DNA of 64,000 bases from Diploscapter coronatus (Eukaryota > Nematoda > Chromadorea > Rhabditida > Rhabditidae): assembly GCA_964036155.1 (NCBI GenBank), contig OZ038422.1:80313201-80377200 (forward strand). Reading direction: 5' to 3'. Positions 11,037 through 23,590 of the stretch are shown in pieces. Position 1 is the stretch's first letter, and every line of letters starts with the position of its first letter. The notes under the pieces are model-generated. The model searched no databases. It saw only the letters and a list, made by a program, of their open reading frames with translations, and was not told the origin of the DNA. Position numbers and translations under genes: made by a program.

Positions 11037-14000
11037 TTAAACCCATCGCTTTTTAACGGGAAGAGCACATATATATTCATCGTTTTTATAAGTCATTTTA
11101 GCTGCTAGTTCGTACAACTGGTCTTGGGAAATAAGCATAAGTTTTGGTGGTTGCTTGGAACACTTGTCAATGTAATCGAGTGATTGAAGAGAGAGAAGAG
11201 AACGAAGTATGATTTGAGAATGAGGGGATGAAGAAATTTTTAAATAATTCAGCATATTGAGAGAAAGTGATTCGGTAAATACACGATCTACAATAAAATG
11301 AACAGAACTGTTGGATTTTCGAGAGATTATCAGCCGAACTTTTCCGTATCCTCTCCCGAGAGCTGTCCGAAAACAAACATAGTTTGTTTGGGATTTTTTT
11401 GTTTTGGTCCAAAAATCTGCTGACGAAATTTGGTGGTCGAACCATGCGACTCGCGAACTGACAATAAGCTAACTATTATTCAAAAGATACCCTCTAAGGC
11501 GATTTTTATCCATGAAACTTTCTGGTGAAGGTAATGAAATTCAAGAAATCTATTTTTCCCTGAAATTATGTTAGGCTAAAATTGGCTCCTAGAAAAAGAC
11601 GCCAGGACACCGGGACACCAGTTAGAAAAAGACACCACTTTTTTTCTTTTCGTCTCTTGCATTCTCATACTATTTCTTAGAAAGGGTGGTGTCTTTTTCT
11701 AACTGGTGTCCCGGTGTCCTGGTGTCTTTTTCTAGGAGCCCTAAAATTCTGTCACTAATCAACAAATTTAAACTTGATTAAAAATTGAATAAAACTTCCT
11801 TACTGGAATTCGATGTCGCCCCCAAGCTGACTGACTGCTAACCGGAAGACAGACAGAGAAGGATGTCCCTGTTCTGGAAATGGAAGTGCGTTTTTGAAGT
11901 TGATTCGGAACGCTTCATTGAATTTCACGGAATTCTTGAGACACCGAAGTCTGAATCACTTAACATTGAACGTTGTAAATTTTTGACGGTAAGAGAAGAT
12001 TAAAAATCGTTTTTGCGAAACATATTCGATACTTTTCAAAAATCTATCAAGATCAAAACTAAGATTTTTTTTTCAATTTTAATTCATCTCAGCCCTAGAG
12101 GATGATCGTGATAGCACACCTTGCGGCCTACCCTGCATATTTTCTTTACAAATTTCTCTTCAATTTGCAAATAGACAAAATTTTCGCCAATGCGACCTGA
12201 TATCATACAGATTTTGTTGGTGTGACCTATCTCTTAGTTTATTTTCGTCTGATTAACTTTTGACGGTTTATTGCCATAAATTTGTGTTATTTATTTTTGA
12301 TTAGGCTACCTTCGGTTGGTAATTTTCTCTGAGAGCATCTTGAGTTCAGTGAGTCGGGTGTCGATCGATCGTCGTGCTACTTCTTCATGTATCCAGCGCC
12401 ATAACAGGAGTCTGAAACAGTTCAAAATAAAGTCAACAAAATTTAGAGATTGAAAATGACTACGTAATTCCCTATCAAACTTTTAGTTAGTCCATTAAAA
12501 TTTATTTCTATTAGCAAGTACCTTTTCATTCCGTCAGTGTCAAATGAACGCGTGTTGAGGGGTGAGAGGAGCGATTTCAGAAACAGATTATTGTGCTCAC
12601 AGCCGTTTGTGGAGTAGTCGATCGGGTTCCCGCGGACTGTCAGCTCATAGGGAACATGGCAAAGAAATAACTGAAATGGTGCTTTTGAAGTAAAAAGATT
12701 GGAAAAAGGACTGTAGGTACTTTTACCAAGAATGAGTATATTGTTACCAAAAAAGTGATAAAAGTGCGCATTTTGCTACCAAACGCTATTTCTCCTTTTC
12801 TTCTTACCCTACATTATTTATGCTTTGGTAACAAAGTACCTACAGTCGGAAGAATCCTAAGAGGATGATCGTCAGTTTGCGGCTACCCTAAGCATACCTT
12901 CTTAACAAATTTCTCTCCAGTCTGTTATTAGGATAAACTTTCACCAGCACGACCCCCACCCCCATTTTCATCTGACGAAACAGCCCCTTAGGCTTAGACT
13001 TAAAATGATGAAAGGCAACGTTTCCGAACCCTGCCATTTGCGAACTTGACGCTTCAGAACTACGCATTTCAGAATTCCGAAATTTCAAAATACCCGATAA
13101 ATGGGTACTTCAGAATCCGCCCAAAATATCCTGCAGTTCTGAAATGATCAGTTCGGAAACATTGCCGTCCCAAAATATACATGATCTTTATATTTCAGCG
13201 GACATAACGGGAAAATCGTCAACCACAGTCTGGAGTAGCTCTCAATAACAAGTGCTATTTTTGTGAGACAGGCGGGGGTCAAGTCAGGTTCAAGAAGCTT
13301 TCGAACAGTTGAAACGACTAGAAAAGTATACGCGGCTGTCAATGGGTCGGACACTGCGCCCGTTAGCAGAAGTAAAGGAACCGTGACGCACGCTGACTGA
13401 AAATTGTTGATCATTTTTCCCCAAGAAATGATTCATCCAGCGCAACTTCTCATAAATAAATTAGACAATCTTACCAGTTCAATTGCACTTCCGCACATCT
13501 TCTTCCATTCGGAAATCGGCATCAATCTCCGATCATAATATGTTGGTGCTCGAAACCGATCGGCCATGAAATCAGCTGCGGCTATGGAGTCGCCGCTGAC
13601 TCGCAGGGTGGGGCGTCTACTGGGGCTTTGAATATCTGATAAAATTTTTCAAATTAAAAGCTAATATTTTAAAATTAAATTTATGAAAGTTCTTTCATTA
13701 CAGACTCTGCAATGAGCAGAAAGGACTAGTTTGCGGATAATCTTTTCTGGGTTAAATGTTAGTTTGAGTTGATTAGTATAAGTTGAGTTAGCACGAATAA
13801 ATTACTGATCACAATTATCTACGCTATCAAAAACCGCTCAATCGTAGCCAATTTTACAAAGAAAAGGGCGGGGAAAAGATTGATAAGGTGAGAGAAAGTT
13901 GAAGAAAGTAAGAAACCACCCAGAGAAATATTTTTGAAGTAATCGACTTTTCCCAAATAAGTGATAAGTACCTCGAATTATGCATTTTAGCACTCCTTCA

Positions 14001-17000
14001 GAAACGACATGCAACCAGTCAAGATTTGAATCGCTCATCGGTATGATTTGGTTGATGATAGAATTCCCTGAAAATTTTTAATATTTAAGGCGTTCGGAAA
14101 ATCATGTCAAATGATTTTATTTTTAAATAATAATTTTGGATAATTATCTACCAATTAGCAAAAACGAGAGATCGTCAACCACTCGGAAACATTCCCTTTC
14201 TAGAATTATCGAAATTTCGCTAGAAATTTGCAGAAATATTATTTTTCTTAACTTGTTTTTTAGCTTTATATTGTTGTCATTTCTTCAGAAGCTTATCTCT
14301 TATATCACCATCACCATTTAGAAGTAATTTTCATGAAACTCCACAAAAGTAAAATTTTGATCTATGACGATTTTATCTAATTTTAAACCAAATAGTCTTT
14401 TTTATCGCTCTTCTTAATTACTGATAATAATAATTGTTTAGCCGACGATCAAGTTGGAGTTAATTTTTGTGACATTGAATTCGCTGAAAAGCTCGCAAAA
14501 ATCATTAAAATTCAAACATTCACTCGTAAATTTTCCCCTTATTATAATGCAAATGACTTGCAAACGTAAAGTGAGGCAAGACTTTCCGAATACCCAATAT
14601 TTCATTATAAAAAAAGAAAAAAAAAACTACCTCGAAATCCTTCAGTTGCTGAGGACGAGTGCTCTCGAACCCAGTCTGCTGATCGTAGCTGGCCACGCGT
14701 CGTCGGAAATCGGTAGGCGTGTTGCATGTACACTGAGCGAGCATTGCAAAATTGACAACGTCCCTTGGCGTATCCTTCGAAGTTGAACGCATGGACGGAT
14801 CCCTGAAAACCGACCGAATTTTACTTTCATTTCAAAGATCTACTACACCGCGATTCCCGCTAACAGTCAAGGAAAGGAGTGTAGTGTTGAATGAGCAGAA
14901 ATGCAGTTTTTTACGGAGGGCATCAACGCTGTGAGCGCTCATTTTACAGATAAGCAAACGATGAGCTCATTTTTTAAACTCTTTCTCGGTTTTCTTCTAA
15001 TATTTTTCAAAGCTCTTTTAAAACAAAGTTAGGAAAAATCAGAAATCTTTACCTCACAGTCAAAAGCCGTGTAAGTAAATACAAGTTCCACCGAGTAGGT
15101 CTTCCCGTTGTGCTCGATTTGAAGCGGAAAACAGTCCTGCAGCTCGTCTCGGAGTCGTTGGAACACAGCGTCAGTATTCCTTTGAGATGGTTTTCTGCGG
15201 CCTCGATAAAACCCGATGGGAACGAGTCGTAGAGGAGAATACCGTTGCGACGCATGGAAGTCCATTAGCGCAAATACAGCGGGCCAAACTGTAGCCCTGA
15301 ATGAAAATCGTTAGTATTTTGTGAAAGGAAAAGTAATGTGAGGAAGCTTAGAAAAACGAATTATAATTTTGATTCTAAATTCATTTATAGTTATCTACTG
15401 ATACCATAACTTTTAGAATAAAAGGCTGCCGTGAAAATCAATGTTTCAAATTTTGTGGAAATTTTTGTAGATTTTTGCATTTAAGTCCAAATTACTGAAG
15501 ATATAATTGATACTAGAAAGGTACATTCTAAAAAATATATTACTTGGACTGAGACTGGAACGAAAACCCATCATAATTCAGGATAGCCTGTAGTCGTAGT
15601 TGTCGAGAGTTGAACATTGCGGAAGTCTCAATTCTTTCCTGAAACACATTATTGTAAATGAATCACAATTCAGAGTAAAATAAAACCAGCGATGTTGGTG
15701 GTGTAGTGCACGATTTTCACGCACCACCCACATCCCTGAATAAACTAACAGTGAAATGCTGCGAGGTAGAGGTGCTATCAGTTGGCGAGAATGTCAGGTT
15801 GTGAAGTGAAGAGTGGAAGTGCAAAATTTCATCAAAATGTGATTTGATGAGACGAACGAGCGGCTTGACAACTGAATAAGTCGTAACGACTTTCAGTTCT
15901 CCCTTTGTAGAGCGTTTCCCCGTTTGTCTGAAAATGCTATTTCAATTTGTTGATGACATGTACAGCAATAAAGCCAATTTAAGTGATACAAATTCAGAAA
16001 GTTTTGAAATTTCTTAAAATTAAAAAAAAAAAAATTAAATTATACCCTACGCACGAAGGTCCAGAACATTGCGTTGTCGTGTTCGGAAGCTCACAATCAC
16101 AGGATCCACAGAAGTAGCGATTTTTGATATCGAAATCCCTCAGTACTCGCCTTTCGAGGTCTTTCACGTCCTTTTGAGAAACCAGAGGAACCGTTCCATG
16201 ATTTGCTCTTGCACATTGGAGAATGTCGGAGAATGCAGACTCACTCCAGTGATGGCGTATCTTCTCAGCTAGAAGGTACAATTTCGTATCGTCACGATAT
16301 CCTGAAATGGAGCAATTGAGATGATAGGGATTTCGAAAATTCAAAAGCAGTAATCAATAAAAATACCGAGGAAGTAAAAAGTTTCACATTAAAAATGTGT
16401 TCGAAAACTTTTAAAAATTAAAAAAAAAAAAAAAAAACTCACGTTCGTAGCTCTCGTGTGGATCTGGTTCTGGTTCTTCTTGTGGGCGTTCGAATGAATC
16501 TGAAAGAGACCAAATAAATTTGCATAGTTTAGCAAAAATCGAATACTATTTTAAAATGCTCAATTCAATTCACATGAAAGTAGATCATCATTTGATATCA
16601 TCAGTTCAAATATTGATTTCGAATTTGATGAAAAATTAAAAGTATTTAGAGTATTTGTGAAGTACGACTTACAAAGAGAAAATTATTGCATGTTTTAGTG
16701 ATACATTTCTTCTAGCAGTTCGAAAATGAATTAAATCAAGAGCAGGGCTATCCGAACTGAACTTCGAATTGGCTAGAAGTTCAGTCCAAGTTCGACCGTG
16801 AAAACCCTTCACATTTCAAATTAAGCTAAAGTTCAATTTTTCGAACTTCAGTAAAGCGCGGAAGTATTTTTCAAAAGGTTTGTCATCAAATTTGAATTTT
16901 TTGTTCGAGCTCTGCATTTTTCAAGAAAAAATTCAATAGATTTCCAACCGTGGTCATCCACTACTGGGGGTTCGTTGTTCTCCAATTCAGTTTCTGCTCT

Positions 17001-17525
17001 GTTTCTCCGACCCATTTCGCTCACTGAAGGGGAATCGTTTGGATGTGTTGTTGTGATGACATGCTGCGGCCGGCCGGCAATAAATGTATGCCGCAGGCGC
17101 CGACGTCTGAAAGAAAATAATTTTTTTTAGAAACAAACAGCAATATTATTTTCGGCTAAACATGATTCAAGGTGAATTAGGAACTGTCCTCATTATTTCT
17201 TCAATTTTCTCACGCTGTTCCCTTCTTTCCAATTCATTCCACACTTGGAAGAGAGGAAGTCCACCTTCACCCCCTGGCTTTACTTTTCTTTCTCTTTTTG
17301 CCTTCACTAGGGGAGGCAGCAGAGAGGAAATAGTATGGAAGGAGGAGAGACGAAAAAGAAGGGACGCGTAAAATTTTGCGCGAGAAAGAGGTCTCCCTCT
17401 CAAGCGTGGAATGAATTGGAGGGGAATAGCATGTTTCTTATGGGGTTTCAAAAATTCCTGTCTTACCTCCTATCCAGATGAACGCCTTGGTATGTTGCAC
17501 GAAACTGCCATTGGTCCCGGTTCAT
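11037..17525 (-). CDS. Transposase-derived protein, many exons
   Basis: About 14 exons can be joined. The start MNRDQWQFRATYQGVHLD follows an acceptor (GCTAG) 3 nt before ATG. Order of recognisable parts: a Cys pair motif (NRYFCGSCDCELP with CSGPSC, about 16060-16130); an RNase-H-like core (VWPAVFALMDF, LRLVPIGFYRGRRKPSQ, VFTYTAFDCE, about 15050-15290); a zinc-ribbon-like FEGYAKGRCQFC (about 14750); DSNLDWLHVVSEGVLKCIIR (about 13980-14040); YYDRRLMPISEWKKMCG and LLLLTGAVSDPLTAAYTF (about 13200-13560); GNPIDYSTNGCEHNN; and a last exon ending in ALPVKKRWV (TAA at 11037). This order resembles the large transposase-like proteins with a DDE core and helical insert found across animals and in plant CACTA elements. 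Several long introns contain MITEs. Intact splicing suggests a domesticated or recently active gene; exact exon ends are approximate. Confidence 0.5.
11584..11740. mobile_element. hAT-like MITE, perfect 8-bp target duplication
   Basis: 157-bp near-perfect hairpin. The arms begin GGCTCCTAGAAAAAGACGCC and GGCTCCTAGAAAAAGACACC read from each end. The element is flanked by direct copies of CTAAAATT (11576-11583 and 11741-11748). Eight-base duplications are typical of hAT transposons. It lies in the last intron of the transposase-derived gene. A diverged second copy is at 32017-32137. Confidence 0.85.
12710..12846. mobile_element. Small MITE with ACTGTAGGTACTTT termini
   Basis: About 137 bp bounded by ACTGTAGGTACTTTTACCAA and the inverted TTGGTAACAAAGTACCTACAGT. 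It sits in an intron of the transposase-derived gene; no coding capacity. Confidence 0.6.
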
Positions 17526-17710
17526 TTCTAGCTTTTTGCACGACAGCGATATTCTGCAATGACCATTTCGTCAAGTAGAATCTATAAATGAACGAACACG
17601 GCAAGAATTAGACAAAAATACGAGCTCTGAGCAAGGGCATTTGAATGGCGGCAAAATTAGGCTAAACGATATGACGGCGTAAGTGCCATGCAAAAATGTC
17701 AATTTTGCTT

Positions 17711-17908
17711 TAAGCAATCCCCGCATTACCCCTGCATTACCTCTGCATGACCTCCGCAAGGTGCAGAGGTTATGCAGCGCTGCATAACCTCTGCATAATC
17801 TCTGCTCCGCCTTATTGTTGCACAATCCCCGCGCTATCGCTGCATAACCTCTGCGATGGGCGTGTCCCCGCATAACCTCTGCGCTACCTCTGCAATATTT
17901 TTCCGAGT
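17711..17908 (-). repeat. Second TGCAG-rich repeat block
   Basis: GC-rich run of CATAACCTCTGC, GCATTACCCCTGC and GGTGCAGAGGTTATGCAGCG variants, ending CTGCAATATTTTTCCGAGTA. That end is the reverse complement of the start of the 7826-8045 block. It lies in the head-to-head spacer between the transposase-derived gene (-) and SLBP (+). Confidence 0.75.
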
Positions 17909-18118
17909 AGAGAAAAGGCAAAAAGCGCGGGAAACTCGGGTCATTTGAAGTGGCGCAATGCCAAGCTTTATCCATTTATCGTCTCTCTTTCGAATATTCT
18001 ATTTTTCTCATTTTTCACATTATTTTTTACTGTATTTCTGACGATTTTTCGAGGTTCCGTTCATTTCGTGATTGTTGCTGAGCATTTATTTATTTCATTT
18101 TTAAATTTTCTCAGAGCG

Positions 18119-21100
18119 ATGGTTCCCTCTCCCAAGAAAGCCACACGATCGTCGCCCAGAAAGAAGGCGTGGGGCTCGCCGTTGAAAGCCGCGCCCAAGT
18201 CCATTTTTGTAAGATTTTGGACATCTTGAAAGGAAATGTAATTTTATAAAAGAACGATCATAAAAGGAGCAGTTTTGGAATCTTGGAAGGAGATTTTAGG
18301 AAGCTAGTTTTTTCTTCGAAACTTTAAAATTTTTAGGATGAAGACTTTTCTATGCTGAACAAGTCGTGGGCAGAAATCACTGCAGAGGACGAGGAGCTGA
18401 ACGTCTCTCTCAAGGACAGACTCACCAAGAGTGACAGCAGACGCAAGCCCGCTCAGCCCAAGAAGGTAGGTGAATTCAACAAAGAACACGGGCATTTAGT
18501 CCCCAATGAAACTGGAAGCTGTTCCCCTGAGCAGATATATTCATCATATCAGGCTGAAAACCTGACTGTCGCATTGCTTGATTACTTTCTGTGCGCGTAA
18601 TTTTACCAATATTTGACACTAAATAAATCGGCCTACATCAATTTCAAAGTTTCAATGATGATCAGATACGTTTGTCCACAGCTATTCTTTACAAGAATCG
18701 CTGAAAAATTCATTCCAGGCGATCACCAAACCGAAATTCGTGCGCAGTCTGGAATTGACCGAACTGGTCTATCAGTCGACGGGCAGAAGGACCTCGGAGA
18801 GAATCAAAACGAAGCAGCAGGAGAGACCCGAAAAGACATCTGTCTTGCAGAGATTGACAGTCATAAATGCTGAACAGGAAGAGCGCAAGGGAGAGCAGGA
18901 AGTGCAGCTGCGAACCACTGTTCTCGCCCAAGAGACCAGCACCATCATCACCAGATCGCACACTACTCCCACCAAGAGCTCTAATGTGAGGATTTTTTCT
19001 TTACCATATCACTGTTTCACTTCAAGAGTGTGGGTGTTCTTTCCACAAGTCCATTTTTGTAGTGATATTTATTGGAACGATCTTTTTTCTATCTTTCACG
19101 CGATTATTTTCAGCCCAGAAAGCGTCATCTCTCGAATGCATCCACCATCCCCGAGGAGGGCTGCTCGCCGCAGAAAACGGCCAGAAAGAATATGAGATCG
19201 GATGCTTCGCCCAATGTCGATAGGTAAATCATTCTTATTTGAAATTTGAAGCAAACTTCGAACTTTTTGAGCATCAGCTATAATCGCATGAAGCGAGCTA
19301 ATGTATTTATTGAATGAGAAAAAAACTTTCTTCTTTCTATCTCAATAAAAAAATATTATCTCGTTTCATACGATCAATCTTGGTCCGAAAAGTTCCAAAT
19401 CTGATTTGAAGAAAAAACATGGAATTATGTTCAGAATGCCCCGCCCGATCGCGACCTCGTCTCCACGTCTGAACATCAAAGAGGGCTGGGTGGATCCGAA
19501 ACTGGGCTGGTGCACGGACATGAAGGTGATCGAGAGACGCACCAAGGAACTTGACAAGGCTAAGGCCAAAGACGTCTACAAGAAGTACATTGCAGGTGGG
19601 CGATTTATGCACTTCATATCTGGGGAGATTTTACATAGCACTTACTATGTGTAGAAATCGCAAACTTCGCCCCTTACATTTTCCGCTTTTGTTCAAAAGT
19701 GATCATTGAAAAGTTCGAAAATGGAAAGCAAGTCCCCTTCAAATGCGATGTCCACAAAAGATCACTATCAGAATCGATGAACCGCCCATAGAAGTGGTTG
19801 TTCACCAGAAAGCCTTGTCAGGGAGTGCGCGTCCGCAGGCGCTCGCGGGATTTTTATACCACAAAAGCGTGTTCATTTTCCTTCCAGATTTTTGTTAAAT
19901 CTCGATCAAAATGAATTTTCTTTTTTTCACGAGTGTCTTAGTTACATTACAAATGAGATGTTTAATTAGGAAAATATCGAAACACCTAAATTTGAAAAAC
20001 CATTTGTGGTCCTAATTTGTGACAGCGCATTCTTCTCAGGTCACTTTTACAATCTTGCATCTTTCATCATGTTCAACTATGAGTTTCGTTAATTTTTCCT
20101 CAGATTTTCACGTTTCTCATCTCAGAAATTCCGAAAACGGACCGCGTTCGTGGCGAGCACCCGAAAACCCCCAACAAAATGCTCAACCATTCTCGCAGAA
20201 GCTGGGATCAACAGGTTAAGAATTAAAGAATAGCAGATGAGCTCATCTTAAAGTTGCAGGTGAAGAAGTGGAAACTGGCGTTGTATCAGTGGGCTGGATG
20301 GGAGCCATCGGATTCTGTTAACACCTCGTTCTGCACTAGTGATTCGGAAGATACGGTAATGATATTGAAGTCACTTGTGAAAGGCTGCTTGCTTCATTAA
20401 AATTTCTTCACTATACATTTGAAGACGAAATAGTGTTATCAAGAAAGAAAAAAACGTCTTCACTAAAAAATCAGAAGAGAATTTGATATAATTTCGCTTC
20501 TTTAAGGGAGTCGATCAGAACAATCCTGCTGAAGTGAAGAACATTCTGTCGGAAGTGCGTCATCTGGAGGAAATTCTCGTAAGAATTTTAAATTTACTGA
20601 AATATTTTCGGGCCTTATGAATTGATTTTCTAGTGTAAAAATGAGTAAAGAAAGTAGAGATTGAGAAGTGCAAAACAAAAATATCTATATCTGCTACTCG
20701 CTATTCTTGCCTCTTTCTAACTTAGTTCAATTAACAAGTGTTGTAATGCAATATCTCGAAAATCTATCCTACCTACTACAGTAATAGACAAGAGTATTAA
20801 GTTAGCATTATTTCTTGTTCGATTGCGAGATAGCTTTATAGTGAACAGATTCAGACGAAATTTGTAGACATATTTGTTCTTCGTGTAAAGCATGAAAGTG
20901 TCAAGTTTCTGCCCGACTCGATTTCAAATAAGATGTGTTTTGAGTCTTCGAAAAATTTGTCATGAAAAAGTTGGTCCAATACTTTTGTCCACTACTGTAT
21001 TTTATGAAGAACGAGGTTCTGATTGCTTTAAACTTGCAGATCCGCCCTGAGACGGACGCGATGGCCTCTCTGTTGGGCCACTTCGACATCGACTCTAAGA

Positions 21101-21183
21101 GAGGCGACGAGAGCACGCTCAAGGCCCCCTCCACTGGACAAGTCCACAAGGGACCCACTGACTTCTCCAATCTCAACAAATAA
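18119..21183 (+). CDS. SLBP: Histone mRNA stem-loop-binding protein
   Basis: Nine exons (18119-18208, 18337-18465, 18719-18985, 19114-19223, 19435-19595, 20126-20214, 20260-20355, 20507-20578, 21040-21183) total 1158 nt, 385 residues. SLBP binds the 3' stem-loop of replication-dependent histone mRNAs and directs their processing and translation. The RNA-binding domain spans exons 5-7: VIERRTKELDKAKAKDVYKK, then GEHPKTPNKMLNHSRRSWDQ and VKKWKLALYQWAGWEP. It contains the diagnostic TPNK motif and the SRRSWDQQVKKWK helix. The N-terminal half is basic and Ser/Pro-rich with SPRK/SPLK-type sites, likely nuclear and phosphorylated. The ATG follows TTTTCTCAG by 4 nt, a probable trans-splice site. The C. 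elegans counterpart is cdl-1. A mariner-like MITE lies in the last intron. Confidence 0.93.
20779..20997. mobile_element. mariner/Tc1-like MITE in the last SLBP intron
   Basis: 219 bp flanked by TA on both sides. Termini CAGTAATAGACAAGAGTATT and AATACTTTTGTCCACTACTG are inverted repeats (17 of 20). The TA duplication and CAGTRRTRGACAARAGTATT-type ends fit the Tc1/mariner superfamily. No transposase frame. Confidence 0.7.
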
Positions 21184-21411
21184 GGTCAGGGCACATGAAA
21201 AGAGGATGTAAGATTAACATCAGGAAGAGTTACTGATTTGATATGAAGCTATTTTATTTTTATTGAAAAATATCGTTTCATTGATTATCACTAAGTTTTC
21301 TTGATTTTATTTTTCTTTCTTCATAAAGAAGAACTCAACTTTGTTCCTGTCATTTTTTTCTTAATTTTTTCTCAAAATCATAATGATTCTTTCCCTTTCG
21401 TTTGAATTTTC

Positions 21412-21600
21412 TAGCAGGCTTATCTGGACGGGGCCTCAGCTAACTAATTTCGCCCATCGCATTACCAAAACCCATAAAGGCCCATATAGTTTTTCTTCAT
21501 TCTTGACGTTTTAGACACACGAAGAACCTATAAAGCTCACATAGGCTCTTTAAGGAGATCTGATGGGCTTGCGAGCCCATTTTGGATAAGCCTGCTTCTA
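21412..21600. mobile_element. MITE-like element, AGCAGGCTTATC ends
   Basis: About 189 bp bounded by AGCAGGCTTATC and its inverted copy GATAAGCCTGCT. Internal CCCATAAAGGCCCATATAG and CTCACATAGGCTC motifs repeat loosely. No coding capacity; target duplication unclear. Confidence 0.5.
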
Positions 21601-23510
21601 GGTATTTGTTCTGTAATTCCAAAGCTAATTGTTTCTTTACTTTTCTCGTTTCTGTAATTTTCTAATTCAATGATAAGTTTTCTGCCAAATATTTCCTTCC
21701 TAAATTCGGAATTTCGATTTCTGTGTTATAAAGATGAAACTTTCGTAATTATTTGGATTTCTCTGGATTTTTTTGAGATTTGCGTGGATTTGAAAGGATG
21801 ATGGCCACTTAAAACGAACTGAATAAAGGTATTTGAACTTGAAAATGTTCTGCTAGAGAAAAATGAATTGTATCTTCTGTAAAATATCTAAAGAGATTGA
21901 AAATTCCTATCATCGCTAGAAGAAGTTGCCATGGTTTTGCGCGTTAATCCAGGTTTAGATTGTAAATTATTTCAGCCGACTTTTTATCGTGGCTATTTTT
22001 TATGAGTGGGAGATATTTACGCAGCTCTAGTATGCAAATATCGTTGCGACATATCATATCAGAATGCATGTTTATCACTCCCGTTTGAGTCAGCCTCTAT
22101 ACGAATGACGCAGGTATTTCTTCTGCCTCAAGAGGAAACGAGTAATTGTGTAGGCAAGGGCTTAGTTTGAAGTAATGAGTTATGTATCCGAGGATAATCG
22201 AGAAAATGGATCATAATAAGCGGCTAAGTCGGGCATTTTTAAATTACTAGAATTCATTTTCATCTCGATTTTTAAATTATTATTTTTTATGAAGATCAAC
22301 TTTTCCACAGTGAAGAACAGCTTAGTTTCTACTTCCTCGCATAAAATCCCCTTTCTTCTAATTTATCCATGGGATCTTCTCTCAGATATTTTCCCCCCTA
22401 ATAATTTCCGTCGGACCTTTCATTCCTTATTCCTTCTATCTCCTTTATAGGGACTTCGTCTATCGCCTTCTCCTCTTCTCGTCTCCTTTTTAGGCCTTCT
22501 TGTTTTTCGCACCAACACTCTCGTCTCTGTCGCCGTCTCTTCTGCTTCAATCAATAAGAAAGAGGCTAGATAAAAATGAGAGAGGCCCTCTGAAGCCGGC
22601 TGAAGCAGAATTGGAAAGAAGGCAGCAAAAGGGGAAGGGAAGAGGAAAGGGAAAGGACCGCGCAGAATGCTGCAGCAGAAACACACACAGAAAGGGTCCA
22701 CGGACCCGAGAAGTGAAGACCTTCACACTTACTTGCATATTGTCATAAATCTTACAAATCCAAATATTGCTGTTCTTTTTTTTTTTTAAATATATTCTTA
22801 GGAAGGATTTTGATTCTGAACTCATAATCATGAACATTTTATCAAAATTTATCTCCATAGAAAGTTGATCTTCACTGCGAGAACTCAATGATAGAAAGCT
22901 GTACCTCATATACCAAGCCCTTCGTATTTTACTCAGATTATGTCATGAATGAATAATATCATTGCAGATTTTCCCACGCGTTATATTGTAGTCATGTTAC
23001 TAAAATGAGCACATGGCTTTGCTTAAATTGGAATGATTACATTTCTTAACTCATATTTTTTCTTGCTTCAAAGAAGGCGTGGAAAATTTTCACCATTTCG
23101 AAAGGTTACCAACTAGTTTCAGTTAATTTAGGTAATTCAAAATTTGCATCTTTGAAGCCTTTAAGATGATACCATCAATTAAAGCCTGACGCAAAACTTT
23201 CACATTCTAATAGAAAATGTATACTCGTTTCTAAATTTGCCCTGATTCGCCCATCGTTTGAATGTGTACTACAATTTTTCACCTGTTTCCCTTCCTATGT
23301 CTATATCTTTCAAAGCCAAGATACAAATACGCAATTTATATGTGAACGTCTCGAGTTAAATTCACGAATTCCAGGTCGATCTTCACTAAATTCGTCTATT
23401 TTTACCTCATTTATTTTTCTCGATATTTTATTTGGAAGAAACTAATCATATCGACTCGGCAGAATTTCCACCGAACTTAACACTTCGGCTCAGGTACTAA
23501 AAATAATTAC

Positions 23511-23590
23511 CGTAAAACCTCTAATTGAAATCCTCCCTCCAGAGGGATGTTGAAATTAAAAGCCCCTGGGCTTCTATTAGAGGTTTTACG
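23511..23590. mobile_element. 80-bp MITE, CGTAAAACCTCTAAT termini
   Basis: Perfect 15-nt terminal inverted repeats, CGTAAAACCTCTAAT and ATTAGAGGTTTTACG, enclose a 50-nt core with a second small hairpin (CCTCCAGAGG). It is too short to code. Confidence 0.65.
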
